From Lycium barbarum (lineage: Eukaryota > Streptophyta > Magnoliopsida > Solanales > Solanaceae): a DNA stretch of 64,000 nt. Positions 9,563 to 20,424 of this stretch are shown one piece after another. A program made the translations under genes and the position numbers. The stretch spans positions 44,979,330 to 45,043,329 of the forward strand of contig NC_083339.1 in NCBI RefSeq assembly GCF_019175385.1, written 5' to 3'. Below the pieces are notes generated by a model. It did no database searches. It had not been told where the DNA came from and saw nothing but the letters and a program-made list of their open reading frames with translations. The first letter of the stretch is position 1. Every line of letters starts with the position of its first letter.

Positions 9563-12500
9563 TGTCACACCCCAGCCCCGCAAAGGTGTGATGGGCACCC
9601 GACCCCATACCCCGAGCCGAGCGAACACACAGACTCTTATTACATACATAACCTTTCCGGACTTTTAAATCAAATAAAGATGACATACGTAACAGGGCTT
9701 TCAAAAAAAACTTTCTTTTTACCGTTCTCAAAATTAAACAAAATATGTAATTATATAAAATTTATTACATAACACAGAATGACATATCGGCTGATGGAGC
9801 CGCTTACGAAACTGACAACCAATACCCACGACACTGTCTGCAAAGTCTCTATCAGCAATCAGAAACCACAACACATCTGCACTGACTCGGCAACGCTCCG
9901 GGAGGAACTGGAGCTCGCCAATCTCGCTAGATCATCTTCTGATAAAAGCTTCTACTAATCTGGGTGTACCTGTGCGGCATGAAACGCATCCCCTGAAGAA
10001 GGGGGGGTTAGTACGGAAATTGTACTAAGCATGTAAGGCAAGAAGTACAGCAAACAGAATCATAATCAGAATCAGGAGTACAGAAGTATAACAGACAGAA
10101 CCACAACCGAACAGACATTACAAAATAAGTACGTTATCCAGAGTACCCGAGATACTTATTTTCTAGACAAAAATCATGTGTACCGATGTCATCTATCAGA
10201 AGGAGTACAGAAAGTACAGAATCCCAAATTGATTACTTTCCAAACACTGATAATATCATATGTCAGAAGGGATACAAAATGTACAGACTGCCAAAACGCT
10301 TACTTTCCAAACACAAATCATGCACGTCAGAAAAATGTATCACATATGCATATAACGTGCCCCGGCCCTCCCGAGAGGGACGCGGTAAATCATATATATC
10401 ATGTAAACATATAACGTGCCCTGGCCCTGCCGTGAGGGACGCGATAAATCATATATATATCATGTAATCATATAACGTGCCCCGGCCCTCCCGTGAGGGA
10501 CGCGGTAAATCATATATATATATATATCATGTAATCATATAACGTGCCCCGACCCTCCCGTGAGGGATGCGGTAAATCATATATATATATATCATGCAAT
10601 CATATAACGTGCCCCGGCCCTCCCGTGAGGGACGCGGTAAATCATATATATCATGTATGCCAATGTCATGTATCATATATGCATGTAACGTGCCCCAGAC
10701 CTCTTTTGCGGGACGCGGTGAATGTGCCATCCTGGCCAGCACCCCGTCACCATATCATAAGGTCATCATATCATATATAACATGCCCCGGCCCGCAAGTG
10801 AGAGGGACGCGGTGAACAATGCAGAAAAGTATGCACGAGAACATGCCTTGGCCCGGGACGCAGTGAAGGACATACTGAGACTTGCACGAACAGAGTAGTG
10901 CGGAACCATATGCAAACAAATCAGGACCCGATAGATACGTACACTTACCGACATCTGACAGCTCAGAAACAAGTTTCGGGTCAATCCGACTTTGTATCAG
11001 AAAGTTACGAACGTTTTAGTACAGAAACCTCTACGGGCATTTTCAAGCTATCCAAGATCGTATACAAAAGTTGGGGACATCAAGGCTTACAGAGAATACT
11101 CATATTAGAATACTCATATCAGGTTACTCATATCAGAATACTTATATCAAAATACTCATATCAGAATACTTATATCAAAATACTCATATCCGAATACTCA
11201 TAGCGGATTTACTGAATACTTATATCAGAAGGTGCATACGAATCATAAACAGACTCGGAATCAAGAGTAGAGTTACCACAAAGTGCATATCATAACTTAC
11301 TTGGCTCTAGGACATGCCAAAGAAAGAAAGGGTAAGCCTTACATACCTGTGCCACGACCAACTAATTACGCTTATTTGTCCAATTTTAACAACAATCCGA
11401 GAATGGAACTCGGCCACATTATCAACAACAATGCCAACAGTTATTCTAGCAACACTATAATATTCAAAATGATCCAATTAACATACAATACCGCCCGAAC
11501 CTCTCCAACTTCAATAAAAGCATTGGCAACATATTTTCTTTTATTCTAAATTCATAAACCACATCAACGACCACACATTAACAATACTACTCATGCAATG
11601 TAAGAATTCAACCTAATGTCGCGTTAACTTCTTCAATATTCCGATAATGATTACAACTTTATTTTAAGCCATCAAACCTTCATTTTTCTTCATTAAATTC
11701 ACAATACAACAACTAAAACGTCAAATAGAATCAATCCACCATAACTTGCCAAACCACCCATCATTCGGCCATCACAACTACATGCATATTTTCGTGAATT
11801 TTCCATTCATTTAAATACATTACATTTCAACAATAACAACAACCAACATGCTACACAAAATCAATCCACCCTTCTTACACCACATCACACACACACACGG
11901 CTAACACCTTGCACACACGACTACAACATAACACCCACATTTTCATGACTTTTATTCATCTCTACACACTACAACATGTACCAAATGTCCATAACACATA
12001 AAAGAAGATTGGTTCTTACCTTTTTCCCTTCAAGTTCCCTCTTAGCTAGGGTTGTGATTTTGCAACAAGGAATGATTTTATTTCTCCAACAATTGTACCA
12101 CGTTGAAGAGGACCCTTGAATTAGTAGGAATACATGAAGAAACTAATTTTTGGAACAAGATTTCAAGGGGGGCAAAATTGCTCCCTCTTGGCCGAACTCT
12201 CCTTTTTTTTCCTCCTTCTTTGTTTTTTTTTTGTTCTTGAATCTTCCAATCTTTGAATTGAAAATATGATAAATTCTTCAATGTGTTCCTATAATAAAAG
12301 ATCATGTGGGAGATGGCCCACACACCACATGCATGTCACATGGCCCCTCTCTTGAGTTTTCTAGAAAATTTGTTCCATGAAAAATTATTATTATATATTT
12401 TTTTTTTCCAATTCCAAATTTTGCCCTTAGCCTTCTTCCATATTACCATAAGCTCCCTTGCGAATTTGCCTTTTTAACCTTAACCTTTCTCAATATTTCC

Positions 12501-12629
12501 ATACAATAATATTCACAAATAATATTCATAACAACTTATACATCAAAAATAATTTTTGAAAATGGTCTTGCCCTTCACTTGCCACGTCGATCTCGAAATA
12601 TCCAGACGTACAAAATGCGGGCTATAACA
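9563..12629 (-). mobile_element. LARD-like element, terminal LTR (LTR-C)
   Basis: A 3067-base LTR whose sense start (TGTTATAGCCCGC at 12629) faces non-element DNA, making it the outer 5' LTR of the chain. Compared with LTR-A it lacks about 155 bases (2641-2795) at a junction near 11383, where TCCAA is shared by both parents. It has one more GC-rich minisatellite unit than LTR-A. The paired hairpin at 10008-10028 reads TTAGTAC and GTACTAA, a compensated change on both arms. The five bases after the LTR, GTTAT, are the candidate target-site duplication; the matching copy lies outside the window. Confidence 0.85.
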
Positions 12630-12773
12630 GTTATCTAGGGGCGAGGACGCTCCTCCAGCAGTATGGGATGAGTTCGTGGAGGCCTTCCTTGGCCACTTTC
12701 TGCCCCACAGATGAGGCGAGCTAGATTTGTTAGATTCTTACATCTGAGGCAGAATGGCAGGAGCATTCGAGGA
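12630..12773 (+). pseudogene. gag: element A gag, N-terminal-side fragment
   Basis: Translation gives a gag retrotrans-type stretch, VWDEFVEAFLGHFLP, then after a stop and frame change RFVRFLHLRQNGRSI. The corresponding part of element B gag at 30580-30670 reads VWQEFVDAFIRHYLP and DRFLNLKQGSM, so these 144 bases are the capsid-domain region of an old chromovirus. The left side was cut by insertion of the LARD chain at 12630 and the right side by a solo LTR at 12774; the reading frame resumes at 16097. Confidence 0.85.
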
Positions 12774-14764
12774 TGTTATATCCCGTATTTTTTTTAACGT
12801 CGGATTATTTGTAAGCTAGGGTGGGGCCCACACGTCAATATTTTTTTTTTGGAACATGTGAAAAGTTATATGAATCACATATGTAAAGTTAAACACAACT
12901 CATGAAGGACCCTTGGGCCAAACAAAGTGGAAGCCCTTCAAACGAATATTTTTAAGAAAACGTTTTCGGGTGATGTGAATTTGAGGGGCAAAACCGGTAT
13001 CATAGGTTTGGAATTTAGAAAAATAACAAGAAATAGAAGTTGTAGATAATTGAAGTAGCTTTCAAACCATAGGTCGTGGGTTCGCAGGTGACGTTGGTAC
13101 AAGGAGATATCAACGTTTTAAGGTCGAAAGGTCAGTAGGCTAGGCCCAACTCGGGCCCAACCGGGTTAGGCCCATGACCCATGTTATTTAAGTAACATTT
13201 CAGCCTTTACCCCCTCATTTTTCACACCTAAACACCCAGAAATTTCTGGAAGAAAAGAGAGAAAATATCCTAGAGAGAAAAATCAATTTTTGATCAAAAT
13301 CCGAGCCCCGAATTCCGAAGCCCATGAAGAGAAAAGTGTTGTACGTCGCGTTGTCTTCAATTTGAGCTAAAAATCAACCAAGGAGGAGAGTGATAACGTG
13401 GTGGCTGCCTACTTAAGGTAATATGAAGGTTCCTTTTCATTATTAACAAATTTATTTAAAGATTTAACGGATTAGAACGGAAGAAATGGCGATATAAATT
13501 CGTTTGTCGGTGTTGATGTGGTAGCCATATAGAGGGGGGATGTTTTGGTGGGGTATGGTGAGATAATTTTATTTAGTATTTTAATTGTTGTTGTGTTGTG
13601 ATGTTGTTAAATGAAGATTTTATGTTGTTAAATGAAGATTTAATGGCTTGAAATAAAGTTGTAACCATTTGCGGATTATGTAAGAAGTTAACATGATATT
13701 AATATGGTTTCTTATAATTGTAGGAAGATAATGTTGTTAGTGTGAATTGTTGGTGTAATTCATGAAGTTGGAAGAGAGAAAATGTGTTGTCATTGTTTTT
13801 GTTGAGTTTGGAAGATTTTGGGTAGTATGTTGGTTTGGCCGTTTGAGATATTGTACGGGTTGTTGAAGTGTTCTTGAATATTGTTGAATGGTTTCGGATT
13901 AGTATTTGAATGTGTGAACAATTGTGAATTAAATATAAATGAAATGTTGTTGGATTGTGTAAAAGGAGCTACTAATGTTGGATTGTATTTTGAATAAATT
14001 GTTGAAGTTGGAGATGTGATTGTTGGTTTTGTTGTTGATAATGTGGCCGAGTTCCATTCTCGGATTTGTTGTTGTTAAATGGGTCGAGTTAGATTCTCGG
14101 GGATGTTGAATTTATAGGGGAGATGCTGCCCAAATTTCTGTAGACAAGTATTGGTTAAGATTGAACTTTTAAACCTTATGATTTATATTTGGTAAATGTG
14201 ACCAAATGTAGATTTTGGACGAAACGGGATTTGAATTTGGAGAGGCGTAAGGAGCGAATAAGGTATGTAAAGCTTTACCTTTCCTTCTCTTGGCATGTCC
14301 TAGATGTAATAGGTTTGGATACGAGCCTCGGGGATGACTCTACTCTTCAAATTCTGTGCTTAAATTTGCTTCTTTTTCATTCAGTAGATTTGAATTAAAT
14401 ATTCTATAAATAGTTAGAAAAATGGTCTAAATGTCTAGAACTTGCACAAGTAGGACCCGATTATCCTAAAACCCTTATGGGTGATGTCATGAAGTCAAAC
14501 GTACGTAATATGTTACGCCACCTCACTTGACCTGAGGTGGGCCCACTTTTCCCGAATTTGTCTTTATTATTCTGTTCGACTTATTTTTGAGAAACATTCA
14601 AGGGAAACTTTTGGCTACTCTTCTAACTACTATATGACGGTCATTTCAAATATCTTATAAGGTCTCACAATATGTTTTGAAATATGAAAACGATTTCAGA
14701 AGGATTATGTTGATATAAACCATTATGGCCTCCGAAAGACATACATTATGATCGTCGCTCAATC

Positions 14765-14828
<64 letters not shown>

Positions 14829-16096
14829 TTGCCATCTGAGTTATGCTATCGAGATTCTGTAAATGTTTTATATTTTGATATGTTCAAACAATCCCAAAAG
14901 CTTTAATTTGATATAATCCCCTGCGACATCCGAAAGGTACGTGCTATGACTATCGTCTGATTCCTTTCCTAAATGACCTGTCATTCGGATTATTCTGTCG
15001 AGTGTTTGTAAATATTTTGTGATGCATATAGTTTCTCACTACTCTACTCGTGGATGCCTCAATGCTTCCTTCACTGAGCCCAGGCCAGGATATGTTATCA
15101 CGCGTATTCCACTGCATTGTTCGCCGTGCCTCGATGTGAGGGGGCAGGTATATGTGTACATGGGTTGTGGAGTATGTTGTGCCATGTACGCTTATTCTGA
15201 TATGCTATGCTATGCTATGATATGATATGATATGGCCATCTGATATGCTATGATATGTGCACACTCTGATATGATATGATATGTTATGGAGCTATTTCCT
15301 AATCCGGAGTATGATGTGTTGTGGCGCCAGTGTCGGGGTGGTGACCACGTCTGTTCACCAAGTCCCATAATGGGGACCCGATATGGCATATGTTCTGACG
15401 TGCATTATCTCTGCTTTATAAGTAAGCACTTTGATATTCCGGTTATTGTACTTACTTTCTGTACTTCTGACTCTGATTATGATTCCTTCTATTGTATGTC
15501 CGTACTCCCGATCCTGATCATGATACTGTCTGTTATACTTCGGTACCTCCGATTTCGATATGCTTTCATCTATTATATTTCTGGATTTCTGGACCTGGTT
15601 ATGATTCTGTTTATTGTACTTTATGCTTTACATGCTCAGTACATATTTCGTACTGACCCCCTGTTCTTCGGGGGCTGCGTTTCATGCCGCGCAGGTACAC
15701 CCAGATGAGTTGAAGTCATTACAAAAGATGTTCCAGCGGAGTTGGCAGGCTCCATTTTCTCACGGAGTGTTGCCGAGTCTGAGTTTGTACGTTATGATTT
15801 CTGGATTTATGTTAGAGACTTTGCAGACAGAGTCGTGGGTATAGTATGTCAGCTGTGTATGCGGCTTCATCAGCCGATATGTCCTTCTATATTATGCTTT
15901 AAATTCTGTATGATCATAGATTCTATTTGATTTGGAAAACATCCGATAAAAATAATTCGAGAGTTTATTGTCTATTTTATTTTATTTGATTTAAAAGCCT
16001 AATAAGATTTTGTACGTCCTAAAGGTCTGTGGGTTCGCTCGGCTTCGGATATAGGGCCGGGTGCCCATCACACCCTAGTGGAATTGGGGTGTGACA
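12774..16096 (+). mobile_element. solo LTR inserted in element A gag
   Basis: A 3323-base LTR starting TGTTATATCCCG and ending GGGGTGTGACA, flanked by the two halves of one gag gene. Flanking five-mers GAGGA (12769-12773) and GAGAG (16097-16101) are an imperfect target duplication. No primer site or purine tract adjoins, so it is a solo LTR left by recombination. Its ends and its AT, GGCCGAGTT and ATTCTCGGG blocks resemble LTR-A/LTR-C, so it is an older member of the LARD chain's LTR family. It contains paired hairpins at 15637-15674 and an (AT)n tract. Confidence 0.85.
14766..14826. repeat. (AT)n microsatellite
   Basis: About 30 AT dinucleotides in the solo LTR. Such tracts also lie at comparable parts of other LTRs in the window (35729-35818 and 59279-59348). 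Confidence 0.95.
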
Positions 16097-16510
16097 GAGA
16101 GTATAGTCTTGAGTTTGATTCGTTGGCCCGATATGCACCTACGATTGTAGTTGATATGGCTAATAGGGTGCATCGTTATGTGATGGGGCTGGATCGTTAC
16201 TTGATTGATAGCTGTATGGTAATGGCTTCTCAGTCAGGTATGGATATTTCTCGGGTACAGGCATATGCACAGGGGGTAGAGGATCGACACAGAGAGCGTC
16301 AGCCCGATAGAGATCATGACAGGGGCTAGCATAAGAGAGCTAGATCGGCCAGTTATTCTGGTGAGTGCCGAGGCAGGCAGCCTCAACAGTATAGTAGATA
16401 TTCTTCCTAGCCAGCACGGAGTGCACCCCCACAGGTTACAGGCAGGAGATTTGATAGTACAGGGTATTCAGGAGCCGGTCAGAGCTCTAAGGCTTCGGGT
16501 TCGTAGATGA
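16097..16510 (+). pseudogene. gag: element A gag, central part
   Basis: The frame continues the capsid domain with EFDSLARYAPT, DMANRVHRYVMGL and GMDISRVQAYAQGVEDR, matching element B gag at 30670-30860 (NSLARYAPTMVADM, RVHRFVSGLG). It is followed by the basic serine/arginine/glutamine-rich linker that precedes the zinc knuckle in Tekay gag, broken by stops near 16327 and at 16508. Confidence 0.85.
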
Positions 16511-17025
16511 ACAGAGGTTTCAGTCAGTCGAGGTCGCCTTTGCCTCGGTGTTCTCGGTGCGGTAGGCATCATTCTGGAGAATGTTATCGTGCTATAGGTG
16601 CTTGTTTTTCTTGTGGCCGTCAAGGCCATATTATGAGGGAGTGTCCATATAGTGGTAGTCCGGGCGGTGCGGTTCAGCCCACTGGGTCGGTTACTGGTTC
16701 ATCTTCTTCCGTAGCTATGCGTTCTATGGGGCTGGGTGTTCAGGTACCAGCAGGCCGTGGTAGAGGTCGCGGTGGAGCTTCTAGTTCTAGCGGTCCTTCG
16801 AACCGCATATATGCCTTGGCTAGTAGACAGGATCAGGAGGCGTCACCAAATGTGGTTACAGGTATACTATCGATCTTCTCCCGAGACGTATATGCATTGA
16901 TAGACCCAGGCTCCACCTTATTGTATATTTCTCCCTTTGTTGCTAGTAGAATTGGGATAAAACCTAAATTGATAGAACTATTTGAGGTAGCTACAACGGT
17001 GGGAGATTCTGTTATAGCAAGGTAA
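16507..17025 (+). pseudogene. gag-pol: element A gag zinc knuckle and protease start
   Basis: A canonical CCHC knuckle, CFSCGRQGHIMREC, is encoded at 16602-16644, preceded by a second cysteine/histidine cluster (CSRCGRHHSGEC). After a glycine/arginine-rich linker the aspartic protease follows: [13 protein letters not shown], with active-site Asp at 16903. A TAA stop at 17023 interrupts the protease. Nucleocapsid and protease being in one frame is usual for chromoviruses with a single gag-pol ORF. Confidence 0.9.
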
Positions 17026-17715
17026 GTATATAGAGATTGTTCGGTAATTATATATAGTCGTTGCACCAAGGCAGATCTGATAGAGTTTGATATGACTGAG
17101 TTTGATGTTATTATGGGTATGGACTGGTTAGCTTGTTGTTATGCTAACGTTGATTGTAGAGAAAAGATAGTTCGGTTTTGGTTTCTAGGAGAGCCAGCTA
17201 TAGAGTGGTTAGGGAATACGGCATCGCCGAGAGGTAAGTTTATTTCATACCTCAAGGAAAGGAAGATGGTTAGAAAAGGGTATATTTATCATCTGGTTCG
17301 TGTGCATGACCTGAAAGCAGAGGCGCCGACTCTTCAGTCAATGCCGATAGTTAACAAATTTCCAGATGTATTCCCAGATGAACTTCCAGGCCTTCCTCCT
17401 GAGCGTGAGATAGAATTCCCTATAGACGTATTGCCAGACACTCAGCCCATATCTATTCCTCCTAACAGGATGGCACTTGCAGAACTGAAAGAGTTGAAGG
17501 AGCAATTGAGAGATTTATTAGAAAAGGGCTTCATCAGGCCCAGTACATCACCTTGGGGAGCACCGGTATTATTTATGAGAAAGAAAGATGGGTCGCTGCG
17601 GATGGGTATTGATTATAGGCAGCTGAATAAAGTAACAATAAAGAACAGGTTTCCCCTCCCAGGATTGATGATTTGTTTGACCAGCTGCAGGGTGCTCAAT
17701 GCTTTTCGAAGATAG
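17026..17715 (+). pseudogene. pol: element A protease end and reverse transcriptase N-terminus
   Basis: 17092-17715 encodes the protease C-terminal part ([20 protein letters not shown]), the linker [17 protein letters not shown] and the RT palm start ([37 protein letters not shown]). A frameshift near 17665 throws the frame off at FPLP, and RT continues in the frame of 17673-18185. Confidence 0.9.
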
Positions 17716-18275
17716 ACTTGCGGTCAGGCTATCATCAAGTGTGGGTAAAGGAGGCAGATATTCCCAAGACTGCGTTCATGACTCGATACGGGCATTATGA
17801 GTTTAGAGTGATGTCCTTTGGGCTGACCAATGCTCCAGCAGTATTTATGGATTTGATAAACCGAGTGTTCAAGCCATTCCTTGACCTGTTCGTGATTGTA
17901 TTTATTGATGATATTCTGGTCTATTCACGATCAGAAGGGGAGCATGTAGATCATTTGGGGATGGTACTTAGGGTGCTCCAGCACCAGAAATTGTATGCTA
18001 AGTTCTCTAAATGTGAATTCTGGTTGACTTCAGTAGCATTCTTGGGGCATATTATTGGAGCTGATGGTATCCGGGTAGACACACAGATGATTGAAGTTGT
18101 CAAGACTTGTCCTAGACATACGACACCTACTGAGGTACGTAGATTTTTGGGACTAGCAGGATATTGCCGAAGATTCGTAGAGTAGTTTGCTTCGATTTCA
18201 GCGACTCTAACAAGGCTAACACAGTAGGCAGCTAAGTTTCAGTGGACTGATGCTTGTGAGCAAAGCTTCCAATTA
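17673..18275 (+). pseudogene. pol: element A reverse transcriptase core
   Basis: Contains RT motifs [26 protein letters not shown] and the catalytic FIDDILVYS, then [16 protein letters not shown] and [15 protein letters not shown]. In-frame TAG stops at 18183 and 18223 end it before RNase H. The catalytic Asp pair is intact, but the gene cannot be read through. Confidence 0.9.
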
Positions 18276-18659
18276 TTGAAGGATAAGTTGACTACGGCTC
18301 CAGTTCTAACACTTCTTGAGGGACCAGATGGCTATGTTATTTATTGTGATGCCTCAGGCATTGGGTTAGGCTGTGTGTTGATGCAGCATGGCAGAGTTAT
18401 AGCCTATGCCTCCCGGCAGCTCAGAAAGTACGAAAGGAATTACCCTACTCATGATCTGGAGTTAGCAGTAGTAATTCATGCTTCGAAGATATGGAGACAT
18501 TATTTATATGGCGTACATGTTGATATTTATACGGATCATAAAAGTCTCCAGTACATCTTTAAGCAGAAGGAGCTGAATTTGCGGCAGAGGCGGTGGCTAG
18601 AATTGCTGAAGGATTATGATGTTGATATTCTATACCACCCTGGGAGGCAAATGTTGTAG
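18276..18659 (+). pseudogene. pol: element A RNase H
   Basis: Encodes the RT-linked RNase [44 protein letters not shown] and [22 protein letters not shown]. The acidic residues of the D-E-D set in CDAS, HDLE and TDHKS are present. A frameshift at about 18646 turns the following Gly-Lys-Ala-Asn region into a stop. Confidence 0.9.
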
Positions 18660-18702
18660 CAGATGCACTCAGCCGTAAATCTATGGGTAGTTTGGCAGAC
18701 GT

Positions 18703-18760
18703 ACAACCAGAACGGAAAGAGATGGTTCGTGACAACCAGAACGGAAAGAGATGGTTCGTG
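18703..18760. repeat. 29-base direct duplication in element A pol
   Basis: ACAACCAGAACGGAAAGAG... (18703-18731) is repeated exactly at 18732-18760. The unit is not a multiple of three, so it is a frame-breaking tandem duplication in the RNase H-integrase linker. Confidence 0.95.
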
Positions 18761-18839
18761 AGATTTGCCAGTTAGCTAACCTTGGAGTCCGTTTGGCTAA
18801 TTCTGATAACGGCAGAGTTTCTGTTCGGGGAGTTGCTTA

Positions 18840-19529
18840 GTCCTCTATCATAGAAGAGGTAAAGAGACGCCAGTATAGGGACCCTATTCTTGTACATTAC
18901 AGAGATGCAGCTCTTAAGAAGGAGGAGACCCCATTCGAAGTTGCACCTGATGGAGTGCTACGATACAGAGGCAGGTTATGTATACCTGAGGTTGCAGGGT
19001 TGCGGCAACAGGTTATGGGAGAGGCACACTATGCTCGTTATTCTATTCACCCAGGGTCAACAAAGATGTATCATAACCTCAAGTGCTTGTCTTGGTGGGA
19101 TGGCATGAAGAAAGATATAGCAGAGTTTGTCGCTCAGTGCCCAAATTGTCAACAAGTTAAGGTCGAGCATCAGAAGCCCGGTGGATTATTGCAGGAGATA
19201 GAGATTCCAATATGGAATTGGAGGTAATTAACATGGACTTTGTCACAGGTTTACCTCGCACTCCACGAAAATATGATTCTATTTGGGTTATCGTCGATAG
19301 GTTGACAAAATCAGCCCACTTTCTCTTAGTCAGGACTACTTATTCAGCTGAGGATTATGCCAGGTTATACCTTAAGGAGATAGTGAGACTTCACGGGGTT
19401 CCCATAGCTATTATCTCCAATAGAGGAGCCCAGTTTACAGCTAACTTCTGGAGATCCTTCCAGGAGGGATTAGGGACACAAGTGAGTCTTAGCACCGCAT
19501 TCTACCCTCAGACTGACAGACAGGCCTAG
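18840..19529 (+). pseudogene. pol: element A integrase zinc finger and catalytic core
   Basis: The HHCC finger is visible as EAHYARYSIHPG, KMYHNLK and QCPNCQQVK (18955-19180). After a frameshift near 19210 the core follows: INMDFVTGLP, DSIWVIVDRLTKSAHFL, then IISNRGAQFT and FYPQTDRQA. The first catalytic Asp (MDF) is kept. The second is Asn (SNRG instead of SDRG), and the codon for the catalytic Glu after DRQA is TAG at 19527, so the DDE triad is lost twice. Confidence 0.9.
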
Positions 19530-20302
19530 CGTAATATTCAAACACTACAAGATATGTTACGGGCCTATATTATTGATTTCATAGGTAGCTGGGATGATCA
19601 TTTGCCACTTATCGAGTTTGCTTATAATAATAGCTACCATTCGAGTATTCAGACGGCGCCGTATGAGGCCTTGTATGGAAGGAAGTGCAGGTTGCCTATT
19701 GGCTGGTTTGATATGGTGAGACTAAATTAATAGGCCCAGATATGGTTCAGTAGGCTATCGATAAAGTGAAGCTTATTCAGGAGAGATTACGGGCAGCTCA
19801 GAGTCGACAGAAATCATAAGCAGATAATCGACGTCGACACTTAGAATTTCAGGTTGGTGATTGGGTGTTTTTGAAGGTGTCACCCATGAAAGGTGTCATC
19901 AGATTCGGCAAGAAAGGGAAGCTAAGCCCGAGGTACATTGGGCCGTATCAGATTATCCGTAGGGTAGGCCGGGTTGCCTACGAGTTGGACCTACCATCCG
20001 ATTTGGAAGCAGTGCATCCAGTCTTTCACATGTCAATGCTTCGCAAATGTATAGGCGATCCTTCCAGAGTATTTCCCGTAGATGATGTCCAGGTGAAAGA
20101 GGAGTTATCCTACGAGGAGCAGCCTATAGCCATACTTGATCGACAGATTAGGAGGTTGCGAACTAAGGACGTGACTTCCGTCAAAGTATTATGGCGAAAC
20201 AACAATAGAGAAGAGATGATCTGGGAAGCCGAGGAGGAGATGAAGAACAAGTACCCTTACTTGTTCCCTATGCCTACAGGTAACTTAAAACTCCTCACTT
20301 GA
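19530..20302 (+). pseudogene. pol: element A integrase C-terminus and chromodomain
   Basis: 19530-19860 decays through several stops but still encodes [15 protein letters not shown] and LYGRKCR. 19865-20302 reads FLKVSPMKGVIRFGKKGKLSPRYIGPY, HPVFHMSMLRKC and then SVKVLWRN followed by WEAEEEMKNKYPYLF. The last block is the C-terminal chromodomain-type motif of Tekay/Del chromoviruses, thought to steer insertion to chromatin marks. It identifies the lineage. Confidence 0.9.
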
Positions 20303-20388
20303 TTATATAGATTGTCCGATGAAACTATATGTTATGACGATAAGGGAGACTTCCCCAAAATTTTTATAGAACCTTATGGGACCAATTC

Positions 20389-20424
20389 AACATTCGAGGA
20401 CGAATGTTCTAAAGGGGGGAAGGA
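20389..20424 (+). other. element A pre-PPT hairpin and polypurine tract
   Basis: AACATTCGAGGACGAATGTT (20389-20408) is a perfect inverted repeat with an AGGA loop. It is followed by AAAGGGGGGAAGGA (20411-20424), the plus-strand primer directly before the 3' LTR. About 85 bases separate the stop codon at 20300 from the hairpin. Confidence 0.9.

Larger units (their letters stand above)
4121..10570. repeat. 3.2 kb tandem duplication inside the LARD chain
   Basis: 4121-7335 is repeated directly by 7336 to about 10570. The unit joins most of an internal domain to the primer-site-side third of an LTR. At 7331-7336 the LTR minisatellite (CCCGTGAGGG) passes straight into TTCTCTTATAGTTG, otherwise found only at 4122. 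Five bases, GAGGG, are common to both parents of the junction, suggesting microhomology-mediated unequal exchange. The copies differ by scattered substitutions and a poly-C expansion at 8028. Confidence 0.9.

Noticed and set aside
15286..15708. Hydrophobic 140-codon ORF resembling a membrane protein
   Set aside because: It lies wholly inside a solo LTR and covers the hairpin module; related LTRs do not keep the frame.
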